The position numbers and the translations under genes are program-made. The notes beneath the pieces are model-generated. The model made no database searches and was not told the origin of the DNA. It was given only the letters and a program-made list of their open reading frames with translations. Below are positions 45,475-53,270 of a stretch of DNA of 58,190 bases, one piece after another; the first letter of the stretch is position 1; the number at the start of each line of letters is the position of its first letter. This DNA comes from Candidatus Hydrogenedentota bacterium (GTDB lineage: Bacteria > Hydrogenedentota > Hydrogenedentia > Hydrogenedentales > JAEUWI01): the NCBI GenBank assembly GCA_016182605.1, contig JACPGE010000105.1:1-58190 (forward strand). Direction: 5' to 3'.

Positions 45475-46331
45475 GTGGCACGTACTGGCTCGCCTCGTAT
45501 CCGAAATCGGGCAACACCTGGTTCCGGATCTTTCTCACCAACCTCATCCGGGACGCAGAGGAGCCGGTTCACATCAACCAGCTCGACGCCACGCCCATCT
45601 TCAGTGCGCGCGTCCTCTTCGACGAATTTACCGGCGTCGATTCGGCAAACCTGACCCACGAAGAAACGGCGCGTCTCCAGCCGCGGGTCTACGAGTTTCT
45701 CGCGCGGGACGATGCCGCGCCGCGCTACCGCAAGATCCACGACGCGTATACCCTGCTGGAGGATGGATCGCCGCTCATCCCCACGGAGGCGACCCTCGGC
45801 GCACTTTACTTCATCCGCAATCCGCTCGATGTGGCGGTCTCCTTCGCCCATCACGGCGCCATTCCCATCGACCGCTCCATTGCGCGCATGGCCAACGCCA
45901 GCTTCACCTTCTGCGACGAGACCGACCGCCTTCTCCAGCAACTTCCCCAACGCCTCCTCACCTGGAGCGAACACGTCAAGAGCTGGGTCGATCAATGCGC
46001 CGTTCCCGTGCACGTCATGCGCTATGAAGACATGAAACGCGCGCCCCTGAAGACCTTCAGCGCCGCGGCCCGCTTCGCCCATCTCCCTGACGATGCCGGC
46101 CGCATCCAGAAGGCCCTCGAGAATTCCGACATCAAGGAACTGCAACGGCAGGAGGCCGAAACCGTCTTCCGCGAACGCGCGCCCAAGGCAGAATCGTTCT
46201 TCCGCAAGGGCGAAGCCGGTTCCTGGCGGGAGTCCCTCTCTGAAGCCCAGGTGGAACGCATCCTTGCGGACCACGGCGAAATCATGCAACGCTTTGGCTA
46301 TCTGGACGCGTCCGGAAATATTGTGGAATAA
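45471..46331 (+). CDS. PAPS-dependent sulfotransferase
   Basis: A 286-residue sulfotransferase. The 5'-phosphosulfate-binding loop is YPKSGNTW at residues 10-17, right at the N terminus, and the 3'-phosphate motif is FIRNPLDVAVSFAHH around 119. It should transfer sulfate from PAPS to a hydroxyl or amine. The start ATGA overlaps the kinase stop, so the gene is translationally coupled to a kinase and followed within 9 bases by the PqqD-like gene. The acceptor could be a peptide made by the operon or the polysaccharide of the neighbouring operon; the coupling favours the former. Confidence 0.92.
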   Translation: MSGTYWLASYPKSGNTWFRIFLTNLIRDAEEPVHINQLDATPIFSARVLFDEFTGVDSANLTHEETARLQPRVYEFLARDDAAPRYRKIHDAYTLLEDGSPLIPTEATLGALYFIRNPLDVAVSFAHHGAIPIDRSIARMANASFTFCDETDRLLQQLPQRLLTWSEHVKSWVDQCAVPVHVMRYEDMKRAPLKTFSAAARFAHLPDDAGRIQKALENSDIKELQRQEAETVFRERAPKAESFFRKGEAGSWRESLSEAQVERILADHGEIMQRFGYLDASGNIVE

Positions 46332-46340
46332 GGAGTCCCC

Positions 46341-46640
46341 ATGAGCAGCCCCGTCTATTTCGATCCGGCCACGGTCTTCGAACGCGGCCAGGACCTGATC
46401 ACCTCCGAGGTGGACGGGGAAACCGTCATGATGAGTGTGAGCGCCGGCTCCTACTTCGGCCTCGATCCCCTCGGCAGCCGCATCTGGGATCTCCTCGAAT
46501 CGCCCAAGAGCATTCAGGAACTCACGACCGCCTTGCAGGCGGAATATGACGTCGATGAGCCCACCTGCACCAAGGATCTCTCGGCCTTCTTCCACCGCAT
46601 GCTGGAGCATGGCGTGGTGGGAATCCGCACCGGTGACTAA
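46341..46640 (+). CDS. PqqD-family protein (lasso B1/RiPP recognition element type)
   Basis: A 99-residue PqqD-like protein: VYFDPATVFERGQDLITSEVDGETVMMSVSAGSYFGLDPLGSRIWDLLESPKSIQEL is the family's beta-strand and helix pattern. Such proteins bind the leader of a precursor peptide and present it to the maturation enzymes. AAGGAG precedes the ATG. The last 8 bases overlap the start of the B2-like gene (GTGACTAA), a typical B1-B2 arrangement. Confidence 0.92.
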   Translation: MSSPVYFDPATVFERGQDLITSEVDGETVMMSVSAGSYFGLDPLGSRIWDLLESPKSIQELTTALQAEYDVDEPTCTKDLSAFFHRMLEHGVVGIRTGD

Positions 46641-47079
46641 ACTCGGCCAGTTCCTGCGCCAGCCCCAGGCACAGCGGGCCCTTTTCATGGAAGCCTGCCT
46701 GTGCCTCTTCGTGGCGCGCCTGCTGCTCCTCGTCCCCTTCCGCTGGGTCGCGCCGCACCTGGGCGTGCACATGACCGAATCCCCCGAATCCATCGCCCCA
46801 GAGGCCCTCCCTCAAGTGCGCCGCGTCGCCAAGACCATCCGCTGGGCCAGCCGCCACATGCCCTGGCAATGCAAGTGTCTCGTCCGCGCCATGGCCGCAA
46901 AGGCCATGCTCCGGCGCCGCGGCTTCGCCAGCACCCTCTACATGGGGGTCGCCAAAGACCCCGGCCCCAAACAACTCAAGGCCCATGCCTGGCTCCGTTG
47001 CGGTCCCATCGTCCTTACGGGCGGCGCAGAAGCGCCAGGCTTTGCCGTGGTCTCCACCTTCGCGGAGAAAGATTCATGA
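46633..47079 (+). CDS. Lasso peptide B2-type transglutaminase-like protease
   Basis: A 148-residue protein of the transglutaminase-like B2 family, which cleaves the leader peptide during lasso peptide maturation. The catalytic region WQCKCLVRAMAAKAMLRRRGF holds Cys80/Cys82, and KAHAWLRCG holds the likely catalytic His118, spaced as in B2 homologues. An N-terminal hydrophobic segment (CLCLFVARLLLLVPF) is also usual. GTG at 46633 overlaps the PqqD stop; its own stop overlaps the cyclase ATG (47076-47079). The usual third-position Asp is not obvious by eye. Confidence 0.9.
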   Translation: MTKLGQFLRQPQAQRALFMEACLCLFVARLLLLVPFRWVAPHLGVHMTESPESIAPEALPQVRRVAKTIRWASRHMPWQCKCLVRAMAAKAMLRRRGFASTLYMGVAKDPGPKQLKAHAWLRCGPIVLTGGAEAPGFAVVSTFAEKDS

Positions 47080-48797
47080 GCGCCATCTACGGTTTTGCAC
47101 AGTGGCCAAGGGATACGTTCGACCCGGCCGCTTTCGACGCCATGACCGAAGCCCTGCGCCACTACGCCCACGACGGCAGCGGCGCCTGGCATCACGCCAA
47201 TATCGCCTTGGGACACCATGCCCTCGACGCCACACGCCACGCGGACGCGGAAAAATTCCCCTTTGAAGACCCGGAATCGGGCCTCGCCGTCACTGCGGAC
47301 GCGCGCCTCGACAACCGGGCCGATCTCTGCGCGGAACTCGGCCTGCCCCCTGCCCCCCGCACCGTACTTTCCAATGGCACCCTCATCGCCTGGGCCTACC
47401 GCAAATGGGGAACCGATTGCCCCAAGCACTTGATCGGTGATTTCGCCTTCGCCCTGTGGGACCCGGCCGCGCAGCAATTCTTCGCCGCCCGCGACCACAT
47501 GGGCATCCGCCCTCTCTTCTACGCCCACCAGTCCGGATCCCACTTCGTCTTTGCGTCGGACATCCTGGGCGTCCTCGCCATGCCCGGTGTGGAAGGCCGC
47601 CGCGATCGCGCGCGCCTGGATCTCAGCAGCGGGTGGTTCCCCAACGACACGGGCGCGGAAACCTATTTCGAAGACATCCGCCTGATCCCGCCGGGCCACG
47701 CCCTCACCGCCAGCGCGCACGGCCTGGACCTGCGCTGCTATTGGGCGCCCGTGGAGCAACCCGAACTGCGTCTGGAAAACGAAGCCGCCTACGCCGATCG
47801 CGTCCGCGAAGTGCTCACGGAAGCCATTCGATGCCGCATCGATAGCACCGCCAACGTGGGCTGCCACATCAGCGGCGGACTCGACTGCACCACGGCCGCC
47901 GTCATTGCCAACGAGTTCCTGATGCAGGAGGCCAAGCGCATCGTCGGCTACTCCTGGTCTCCCGCGCCCCGCCCCGAGGACTACCCCCTCACCGACGAGC
48001 GCCGCTACGTCGAGGCCGCCGCGGCCATGCTCGGCATCAAGCAGGGCAAAGACCTGCACTACACCGAATTGACCGCAGCTACCCTGGAGGAACTGCAGGC
48101 CCGCGACGTGGCCACCGAGCCCACCACCTTCCTCAACCACGATCTCGTGATCCAGCGCAAAGTCCACCACAACGGCGTGCGCACCCTCATCTCCGGCTGG
48201 GGTGGCGACGACGGCCTCTCCTTCAACGGCGCCGCCCTCTTTCCGGAGTATCTGCTCACCGGACAATGGGGCCTGCTTTGGCGGGAGATCAACGCCATGG
48301 CCGCCGTGGAACGGGTCTCTCCCCTCTATGTCTTCAAAGAGCGCGTGCTGCTCTACCTCACCCCAAACTGGATTAAACACGTGCGGGACCTCGCCAAGCG
48401 CGACCCGCTGCGCCGCGCCCACGCCTGGAAAAAGCTCCGCCATTACCAGCCGGGGCTGCAATACCGCTTCTACCCGCCCTTCATGCGCAAGCGCCAGCTC
48501 GCGCGCCTCAAGAGTCCGGGCATCGCCATGCGCCTCGTGTCCTGGAATGCCAGCGCTGCGCCCCACGGCCTCACCTACGTCTACCCCTTCCTCGACAAAC
48601 GCGTCGTGGAACTCAGCCTCGCCCTCCCAAAGCGCCTCTACTTCACCCGCGGCTACAAACGCTACATCTACCGCCTCGCCGTTCAGGGCATCTTCCCCGA
48701 GGGTATGCAATGGACCCGCGAGAAACGCGACGAAGCCATGCAGTCTCTCCAACAGCAGCTCGGCCGGGACATGCAGAACAAGAAAAACGGCCGCTGA
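47076..48797 (+). CDS. Asparagine synthase-like lasso cyclase (C protein)
   Basis: A 573-residue AsnB-like protein. The N-terminal glutaminase-like domain starts MSAIYGF: the catalytic Cys2 of asparagine synthetase is Ser here, so it cannot release ammonia from glutamine, as in lasso cyclases. The synthetase domain has the ATP-pyrophosphatase loop SGGLDCT at about 266-272, with Cys where most enzymes have Ser (SGGLDS). ISGWGGDDGLSFNG and YPFLDKRVVELSLALP are typical later motifs. It would activate an acidic side chain and join it to the peptide N terminus. Last gene of the coupled operon. Confidence 0.9.
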   Translation: MSAIYGFAQWPRDTFDPAAFDAMTEALRHYAHDGSGAWHHANIALGHHALDATRHADAEKFPFEDPESGLAVTADARLDNRADLCAELGLPPAPRTVLSNGTLIAWAYRKWGTDCPKHLIGDFAFALWDPAAQQFFAARDHMGIRPLFYAHQSGSHFVFASDILGVLAMPGVEGRRDRARLDLSSGWFPNDTGAETYFEDIRLIPPGHALTASAHGLDLRCYWAPVEQPELRLENEAAYADRVREVLTEAIRCRIDSTANVGCHISGGLDCTTAAVIANEFLMQEAKRIVGYSWSPAPRPEDYPLTDERRYVEAAAAMLGIKQGKDLHYTELTAATLEELQARDVATEPTTFLNHDLVIQRKVHHNGVRTLISGWGGDDGLSFNGAALFPEYLLTGQWGLLWREINAMAAVERVSPLYVFKERVLLYLTPNWIKHVRDLAKRDPLRRAHAWKKLRHYQPGLQYRFYPPFMRKRQLARLKSPGIAMRLVSWNASAAPHGLTYVYPFLDKRVVELSLALPKRLYFTRGYKRYIYRLAVQGIFPEGMQWTREKRDEAMQSLQQQLGRDMQNKKNGR

Positions 48798-49169
48798 ACC
48801 GCCAAACAGCGCTGCTCGATAGCCGGGGCGCACGCACCAAGACGGGCGCTCCTTCAGGGCGGAGGACAATAAGCCTCTACCTGCGCGGCCCCGCGCCCGG
48901 CACGGCGAATGCCGCGGTTCCCAGCACCTCCAGCGCCCCGTCCTTCAACTCGATAAGTTCCACCCCCGCAGGCGTGAGGTAGTTCGCACAGGAGCGGTCC
49001 AAGCCGTCGGAATTGCCGCTTTCGACTCCAAGATCTGCCTATTTCGTAGTCTGTCCCGAATGGCACTGAAATCCCCACGCCAATCCCTAGAATGAGGATG
49101 GCATGCCATCACGCGAAATAACAAGCCGGGACAGAGACACGATGAGGCCGAAAGCAACCGGGGCGCCGC
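48798..49169. other. Intergenic region after the lasso-like operon
   Basis: About 370 bases. No precursor-like small gene or clear terminator was found here. It contains a coding-looking remnant on the minus strand (48877-49038). Confidence 0.45.
48877..49038 (-). pseudogene. Possible C-terminal fragment of a protein
   Basis: A stop-to-stop frame of 53 codons ending LIELKDGALEVLGTAAFAVPG then PRR and a TAG at 48877-48879. Its composition (strands, GC-rich third positions) looks like the end of a real enzyme, but there is no ATG and no start context, and the frame is closed upstream at 49039-49041. I cannot name the family. It may be a decayed gene end. Confidence 0.3.
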
Positions 49170-51932
49170 CTATTCGGCGCGCAGTTCGCCGAGTTCATTA
49201 ATCCTGCCCGGCTGCAACGTTACATTGGGCATGGCCGGGAACGTCCATGTGCCCCCATTCAGCCGCACGGTCAGGGTGACGTTGGCCGCGGGCACTTTGT
49301 CTTCCAGCAGCAGCCAGCCATTCGCGTCGCTTGCCCCTTGCACCTCGGCGCTCCGGCCCTCGCCGTATTCGAGGCCGCACGTGAACGCAGCATTGGCGAC
49401 AGGCGTACCTGCATCATCAAATACCCGGATGGCTGCCGTGGCCGCGGGATAGAGCACGATGGTTTCCGTGGGGTAGGCCTCGCCCGAAGCCCCTGTGACT
49501 TCTTCGCTGCGTTCGGGCAAGTATCCGGGAGCGGTGAAATTGAAGTAGGTTGTGCTGCCCGGCGTGAGTCGATCGCAGAGCAACATACCGTCCGCGTCCG
49601 TCGCTCGATCATAATAGGTACCCGATGTGCCCCGCTCAATTCTTTGCGACATGCCCGGCCGGATCCCTTGAAACGGCGCGCCGTCGGCCGTCACCACCAG
49701 AAAACTGCGCGACCAGGGATCGGGCAGATACAGTTCCAGCGATTCTGTGTCCCCCGGCGCCAGATCAAGGGTCGTGGTAATCTCGCTGGCGTCCATGGTG
49801 AGTCCGTCCAGAAAGGCGGCCGGGTGGAAGGAGTACGAACCCGCGCCACTGACCAGATCGATCTCAAAGGCGCCATCCGCCGCGGTGGACACCGAGCCGG
49901 AAATGTTCCCCTGCGCATCCGTCTCCTCCTTCATGGCATAACGCACATAGACGCCGGCGATGCCCTTTTCCGACGTACTTCCCGCCACCGTTCCCGTAAC
50001 GCGTATGCCCCGTTGCAAGGTGAAGTCACAGGTCTTCGTCTCTCCTGCCCCAGGCGGTGCGACGGCCTGCTTGGCGGCCACGCGTCGCTCCGGCGTGAAG
50101 ATGGTAGCCTTGATGGTCGCGGACGACAACACGTTCTCGATCAGGTAACGCCCTTCGGCGCCGGACGTGGCGCGCAGCACGTCCACGACCCCGCTCGTTG
50201 CGCCGGTGGTGCGTCCTTGTTCATCGACGGCCCGCGACTCCAGCGCGACCTCGAGATAAAGCTCATGTTGCGGCGCCGCTTCTCCATCCGCCGTGAGGAT
50301 GCGGCCCGTCAGCGATCCATATTCGGATGCCAGGGTCAGTTTGATCCGCTCTTCACGCCCAAGTGGCACCATGTTGAACAGGGCTGCGCCATGGGTATCG
50401 GATACAACGTGAAGCCCCGCATGGGCGTCGCCCCCTTCGGTCAGGAGCCACAACGAAAAATTGCCCGCTCCGTCCGTGGTCGCGTGCGCCGTGCCCGGCT
50501 GCAACGTTGCGCCATAGGTCGTATTTTCCTCAAACACACCCATCACATTCACGCGCGCCTGTGCAATAGGCGCGCCCGATGGCGCAACAATGGCGCCAAG
50601 AAGTTGCACGCCTTCCCGCAGGGTGATCTTCACCGCTGCCGTGTCTCCCGCGTGAACGCTGCACGTGCCCAAACCGGGGTGGAATCCCTCTGCCGCGACG
50701 TAAGCGCTTGCGTCGCCTGCGTGGCGTATCCCCGGGATCGTGAAGGCGCCCGTGGAATCGGACAGCGCATGGTAACGGAATCCTTCGCTCTCTCCACTGC
50801 GATTCTGCGCCACGCGCCAGGCTGTCAGCCGCAGCGCATCGCCGGCCGGCGGCAATAAGCCGTCTGCGGTCACGACGAGCAGGGACACCGCCGCGCCTGG
50901 AATCCCCCGGCCTTGCTCATCCACCACCAGCCCCGCGACTGTTGCGTAGTCCGCGGGATCCTCAATCGGGGTGGGCGCAGCCGCTGCCGTTCCCGGGCTC
51001 TGGGACACAGCCGGGGCAATGCCGCCGGCAAGATCTTTCGGCGGCGGTTCACCGAAAGACGAAGCGCGCCTCAATGAGGGGGGCGGCGCAACGGCCGCGG
51101 CTGCTTCCGTAGCCGCAGTATCGAGGGCCGGCAAGGTGTTTAACACAGCCGTCGATTCAGGTTCGCCGCTGCGCGCCACCCACCAGAAAGAAAGGCCCAA
51201 GGCAAGAACGGCGATTCCAGCAAGCACATATTTTTTCACGAGAATGGCTCCTCCAAACGTATGCGCCACTATGGCTACGAGGGGACTGCCGCTCGTGTTC
51301 AACCCGCCCACGGCTACCTTGCCCAGAGCGGCGGAAAGGCTGGCCGGCACGGCGCTGGCATCCATTCCTTCCAGCACGGCCAGCAGTGCCCCGGCCCCAG
51401 TGAGGATCCCCTTGCGCGACAATTCACCCCGAATGCGTTCTATACCCTGAGTGATGCGCCGCTGGACCGTCCAGCGCGACACGCCCAGTTCCCGCGCCAG
51501 GTCGCGCTGATCCAGGCCGCGCAGAAAATGCCCCACGATGCAAGCGCGCATTTCCGTGGACAGGGCCGCGATGGCTTCGTCCACGTGTTCGAGCAAATCG
51601 TCTATGGCAGGTGTTTCATCCGCGGGGGCATCAATTCCATAAATATTTTCCCGGTTCCGCCGCCGGGACTCCGATCGCGCGGCATCGATGGCCCGGCGGA
51701 CGGCCACCGTGTGCAACCACGCCGCCACCGACTCCTTGGGTTGGCGCGAATGGGTGGCGAGGCGCACAAAACAATCCTGCGCCACGTCCTCCGCCTCCGT
51801 GGCGTTGCGCAGGACCCGGTTCGCCGCGGAAAAGACCAGACCGGCGTAACGGTTGCACAGCTCGCGGAAGGCCAACGCGTCGCGATGGGTCTGCCAGCGC
51901 TCCAGCAGCACATTGTCTGGTACAGGGCTCAT
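49170..51932 (-). CDS. ECF sigma factor fused to a membrane segment and carboxypeptidase-regulatory-like domains (paralogue)
   Basis: A 920-residue protein with the same plan as the gene at 5981. Sigma region 2 lies at about 20-90 (AFRELCNRYAGLVFSAANRVLRNATEAEDVAQDCF) and region 4 at about 120-170 (DQRDLARELGVSRWTVQRRITQGIERIR). One membrane helix is at about 235-254 (YVLAGIAVLALGLSFWWVA). Several CarboxypepD_reg-like units follow (VAGLVVDEQGRGIPGAAV; LLGAIVAPSGAPIAQARV; LTGRILTADGEAAPQHEL; VTGTVAGSTSEKGIAGVYV). Sequence identity to the other copy is modest. Nearby genes give no hint of the signal. No separate anti-sigma gene was seen. Confidence 0.92.
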   Translation of the reverse strand: MSPVPDNVLLERWQTHRDALAFRELCNRYAGLVFSAANRVLRNATEAEDVAQDCFVRLATHSRQPKESVAAWLHTVAVRRAIDAARSESRRRNRENIYGIDAPADETPAIDDLLEHVDEAIAALSTEMRACIVGHFLRGLDQRDLARELGVSRWTVQRRITQGIERIRGELSRKGILTGAGALLAVLEGMDASAVPASLSAALGKVAVGGLNTSGSPLVAIVAHTFGGAILVKKYVLAGIAVLALGLSFWWVARSGEPESTAVLNTLPALDTAATEAAAAVAPPPSLRRASSFGEPPPKDLAGGIAPAVSQSPGTAAAAPTPIEDPADYATVAGLVVDEQGRGIPGAAVSLLVVTADGLLPPAGDALRLTAWRVAQNRSGESEGFRYHALSDSTGAFTIPGIRHAGDASAYVAAEGFHPGLGTCSVHAGDTAAVKITLREGVQLLGAIVAPSGAPIAQARVNVMGVFEENTTYGATLQPGTAHATTDGAGNFSLWLLTEGGDAHAGLHVVSDTHGAALFNMVPLGREERIKLTLASEYGSLTGRILTADGEAAPQHELYLEVALESRAVDEQGRTTGATSGVVDVLRATSGAEGRYLIENVLSSATIKATIFTPERRVAAKQAVAPPGAGETKTCDFTLQRGIRVTGTVAGSTSEKGIAGVYVRYAMKEETDAQGNISGSVSTAADGAFEIDLVSGAGSYSFHPAAFLDGLTMDASEITTTLDLAPGDTESLELYLPDPWSRSFLVVTADGAPFQGIRPGMSQRIERGTSGTYYDRATDADGMLLCDRLTPGSTTYFNFTAPGYLPERSEEVTGASGEAYPTETIVLYPAATAAIRVFDDAGTPVANAAFTCGLEYGEGRSAEVQGASDANGWLLLEDKVPAANVTLTVRLNGGTWTFPAMPNVTLQPGRINELGELRAE

Positions 51933-52294
51933 GAGGTGCGTCGTCTCCTGGGGGGGTAGCTATGGGCCAGGCCGACGCATACGGCTTCGGTCCTGTACAC
52001 TATAGACGGCGCAGGCCCCTCATCTGGTGCAGGCAGGCCCCTCAATGGCGTCCGCATTCGAGTTGTGGCTGCAACCGGCGAGCGCAAACGGCACACGCCC
52101 TCCAAAGTACGCCTTCGCTCGCCGAGCGCAGGCATCTCCCCCGGAGCATCCGAACTACACGCATTCAAAAACCCATTCTCCTTCTCGTTCCCACGGTCCT
52201 CCGTGGGAATGCAGGGGCGGTTCGCGCGATAGGTATGCATTCCCACGGAGGACCGTGGGAACGAGCATGTGCATCAATCGCTAACTTTGCCCCC
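51933..52294. other. Intergenic region with a REP-like inverted repeat
   Basis: About 360 bases without a gene, holding the 30-bp perfect inverted repeat described separately. The rest shows no promoter or coding signal that I could support. Confidence 0.5.
52184..52265. repeat. Perfect 30-bp inverted repeat (REP/BIME-like)
   Basis: The arm 52184-52213 (starting CTCGTTCCCACGGTCC) is exactly complementary to 52236-52265, with a 22-base loop. Each arm contains its own smaller palindrome, CCCACGG-TCCT-CCGTGGG. Paired palindromic units like this are the form of bacterial interspersed mosaic (REP) elements. No transposase or RAYT gene is adjacent. Confidence 0.85.
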
Positions 52295-52959
52295 CTACCC
52301 TACCAAGACCATGGCAAAGCCATCATAGCCCTTGGCGCCGACAGTCTGAATGGCAGTCGCGCTCACGTTGGGTGTGGCTGCCACTGCGGCATTGAAACGC
52401 CTCACCCCCTGCACCATAGGGTCCGCACTGTGCGCATCGACGACTTCCCCCTCGCGCACCACATTGTCCGCGACGATTACCGTGCCCGGGCGTGCGAGCC
52501 TGAGCGACCAGTCAAAATACTCTGAGTAGGAGGGCTTGTCCGCGTCGATGAAGATAAAGTCGAAGGGCTCCCACCCGCCGCGTGCAATTCTGCCAGGCTG
52601 TCGACGCCCCGCCCCACGCGAATTTCCACCTGTGCTGCAAAGCCCGTCCGGGCGATGTTGGCGCGGGCGGCATCGGCGTGCTTTGGTTCGTATTCCAACG
52701 TGATGAGGCGGCCTGTGGGCGGCAGAGCGCGCGCGAGCCAGATGGTGCTGTAACCTCCCAGCGTGCCGATCTCTAGAATACGTTGTGACCTGCACGCCTT
52801 CGCCATCAGCATGAGGAGCTTTCCCTGCGCAGGCGAGACCTGAATCTCCGGCAGGCCCGCCGCCGCGCTCGCTGCCAGCACGGCATCCAGCACCGGGTCG
52901 GCCCCGAGAAACTGCGCGTTTAAGTATTCATCGACTGCGGACCATTGTTCTTGGGACAT
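52295..52959 (-). pseudogene. SAM-dependent O-methyltransferase (family 3) with one frameshift
   Basis: Two overlapping minus-strand frames together give a complete class-I O-methyltransferase of about 220 residues. The first (from ATG 52959, GGAG 6 bases upstream) has MSQEQWSAVDEYLNAQFL, the SAM motif ILEIGTLGGYSTIWLA and LITLEYEPKHADAARANI. The second picks up at FDFIFIDADKPSYSEYFDW and continues to GAKGYDGFAMVLVG. The switch lies near 52565-52575, in a run of three G on the coding strand; one more G would restore PFDFIFIDADK. It is therefore either a recent pseudogene or a sequencing error. The family methylates catechol-like hydroxyls. Confidence 0.85.
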
Positions 52960-53270
52960 GGGGAACTCCATTTCAAATTATTGTGGCACAAACGCCGCTC
53001 AGTTACATACGCGTGAATTCACGGCGGCGTCTCTGTGTATGCCCCAAACATTCCACGATTGCCAATCAAAGGACCCACGATGATAGTCCAAGCCAACGTA
53101 AAGGTTACACTCCGGAACCACGGTGGTGAGAACCGCAGTCGCGAAATACGTTTCGTACTTGTTCCGTAAGTAAACTTGCTTTCACAAATGCAATTTCGAT
53201 ATACACCATCCATCAGAACAGTCCGAAACGTTATTGAACTTCCGCCGACTTATTGCCAGGGACGAATGCC
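52960..53270. other. Divergent intergenic region
   Basis: About 310 bases between the O-methyltransferase and the HEAT/DUF4375 gene. It is less GC-rich than its neighbours and contains a possible plus-strand promoter at 53176-53205; nothing else was recognised. Confidence 0.4.
53176..53205 (+). promoter_or_regulatory. Possible promoter of the HEAT/DUF4375 gene
   Basis: TTGCTT (53176-53181), 18 bases, TATACA (53200-53205), about 65 bases before the GTG at 53271. Confidence 0.45.

Noticed and set aside
46938-48869. Open frame of 643 codons antisense to the asparagine-synthase-like gene
   Set aside because: Shadow of a GC-rich gene; composition is Gly/Val/Ala/Arg-rich with no domain, while the plus-strand product is clear.
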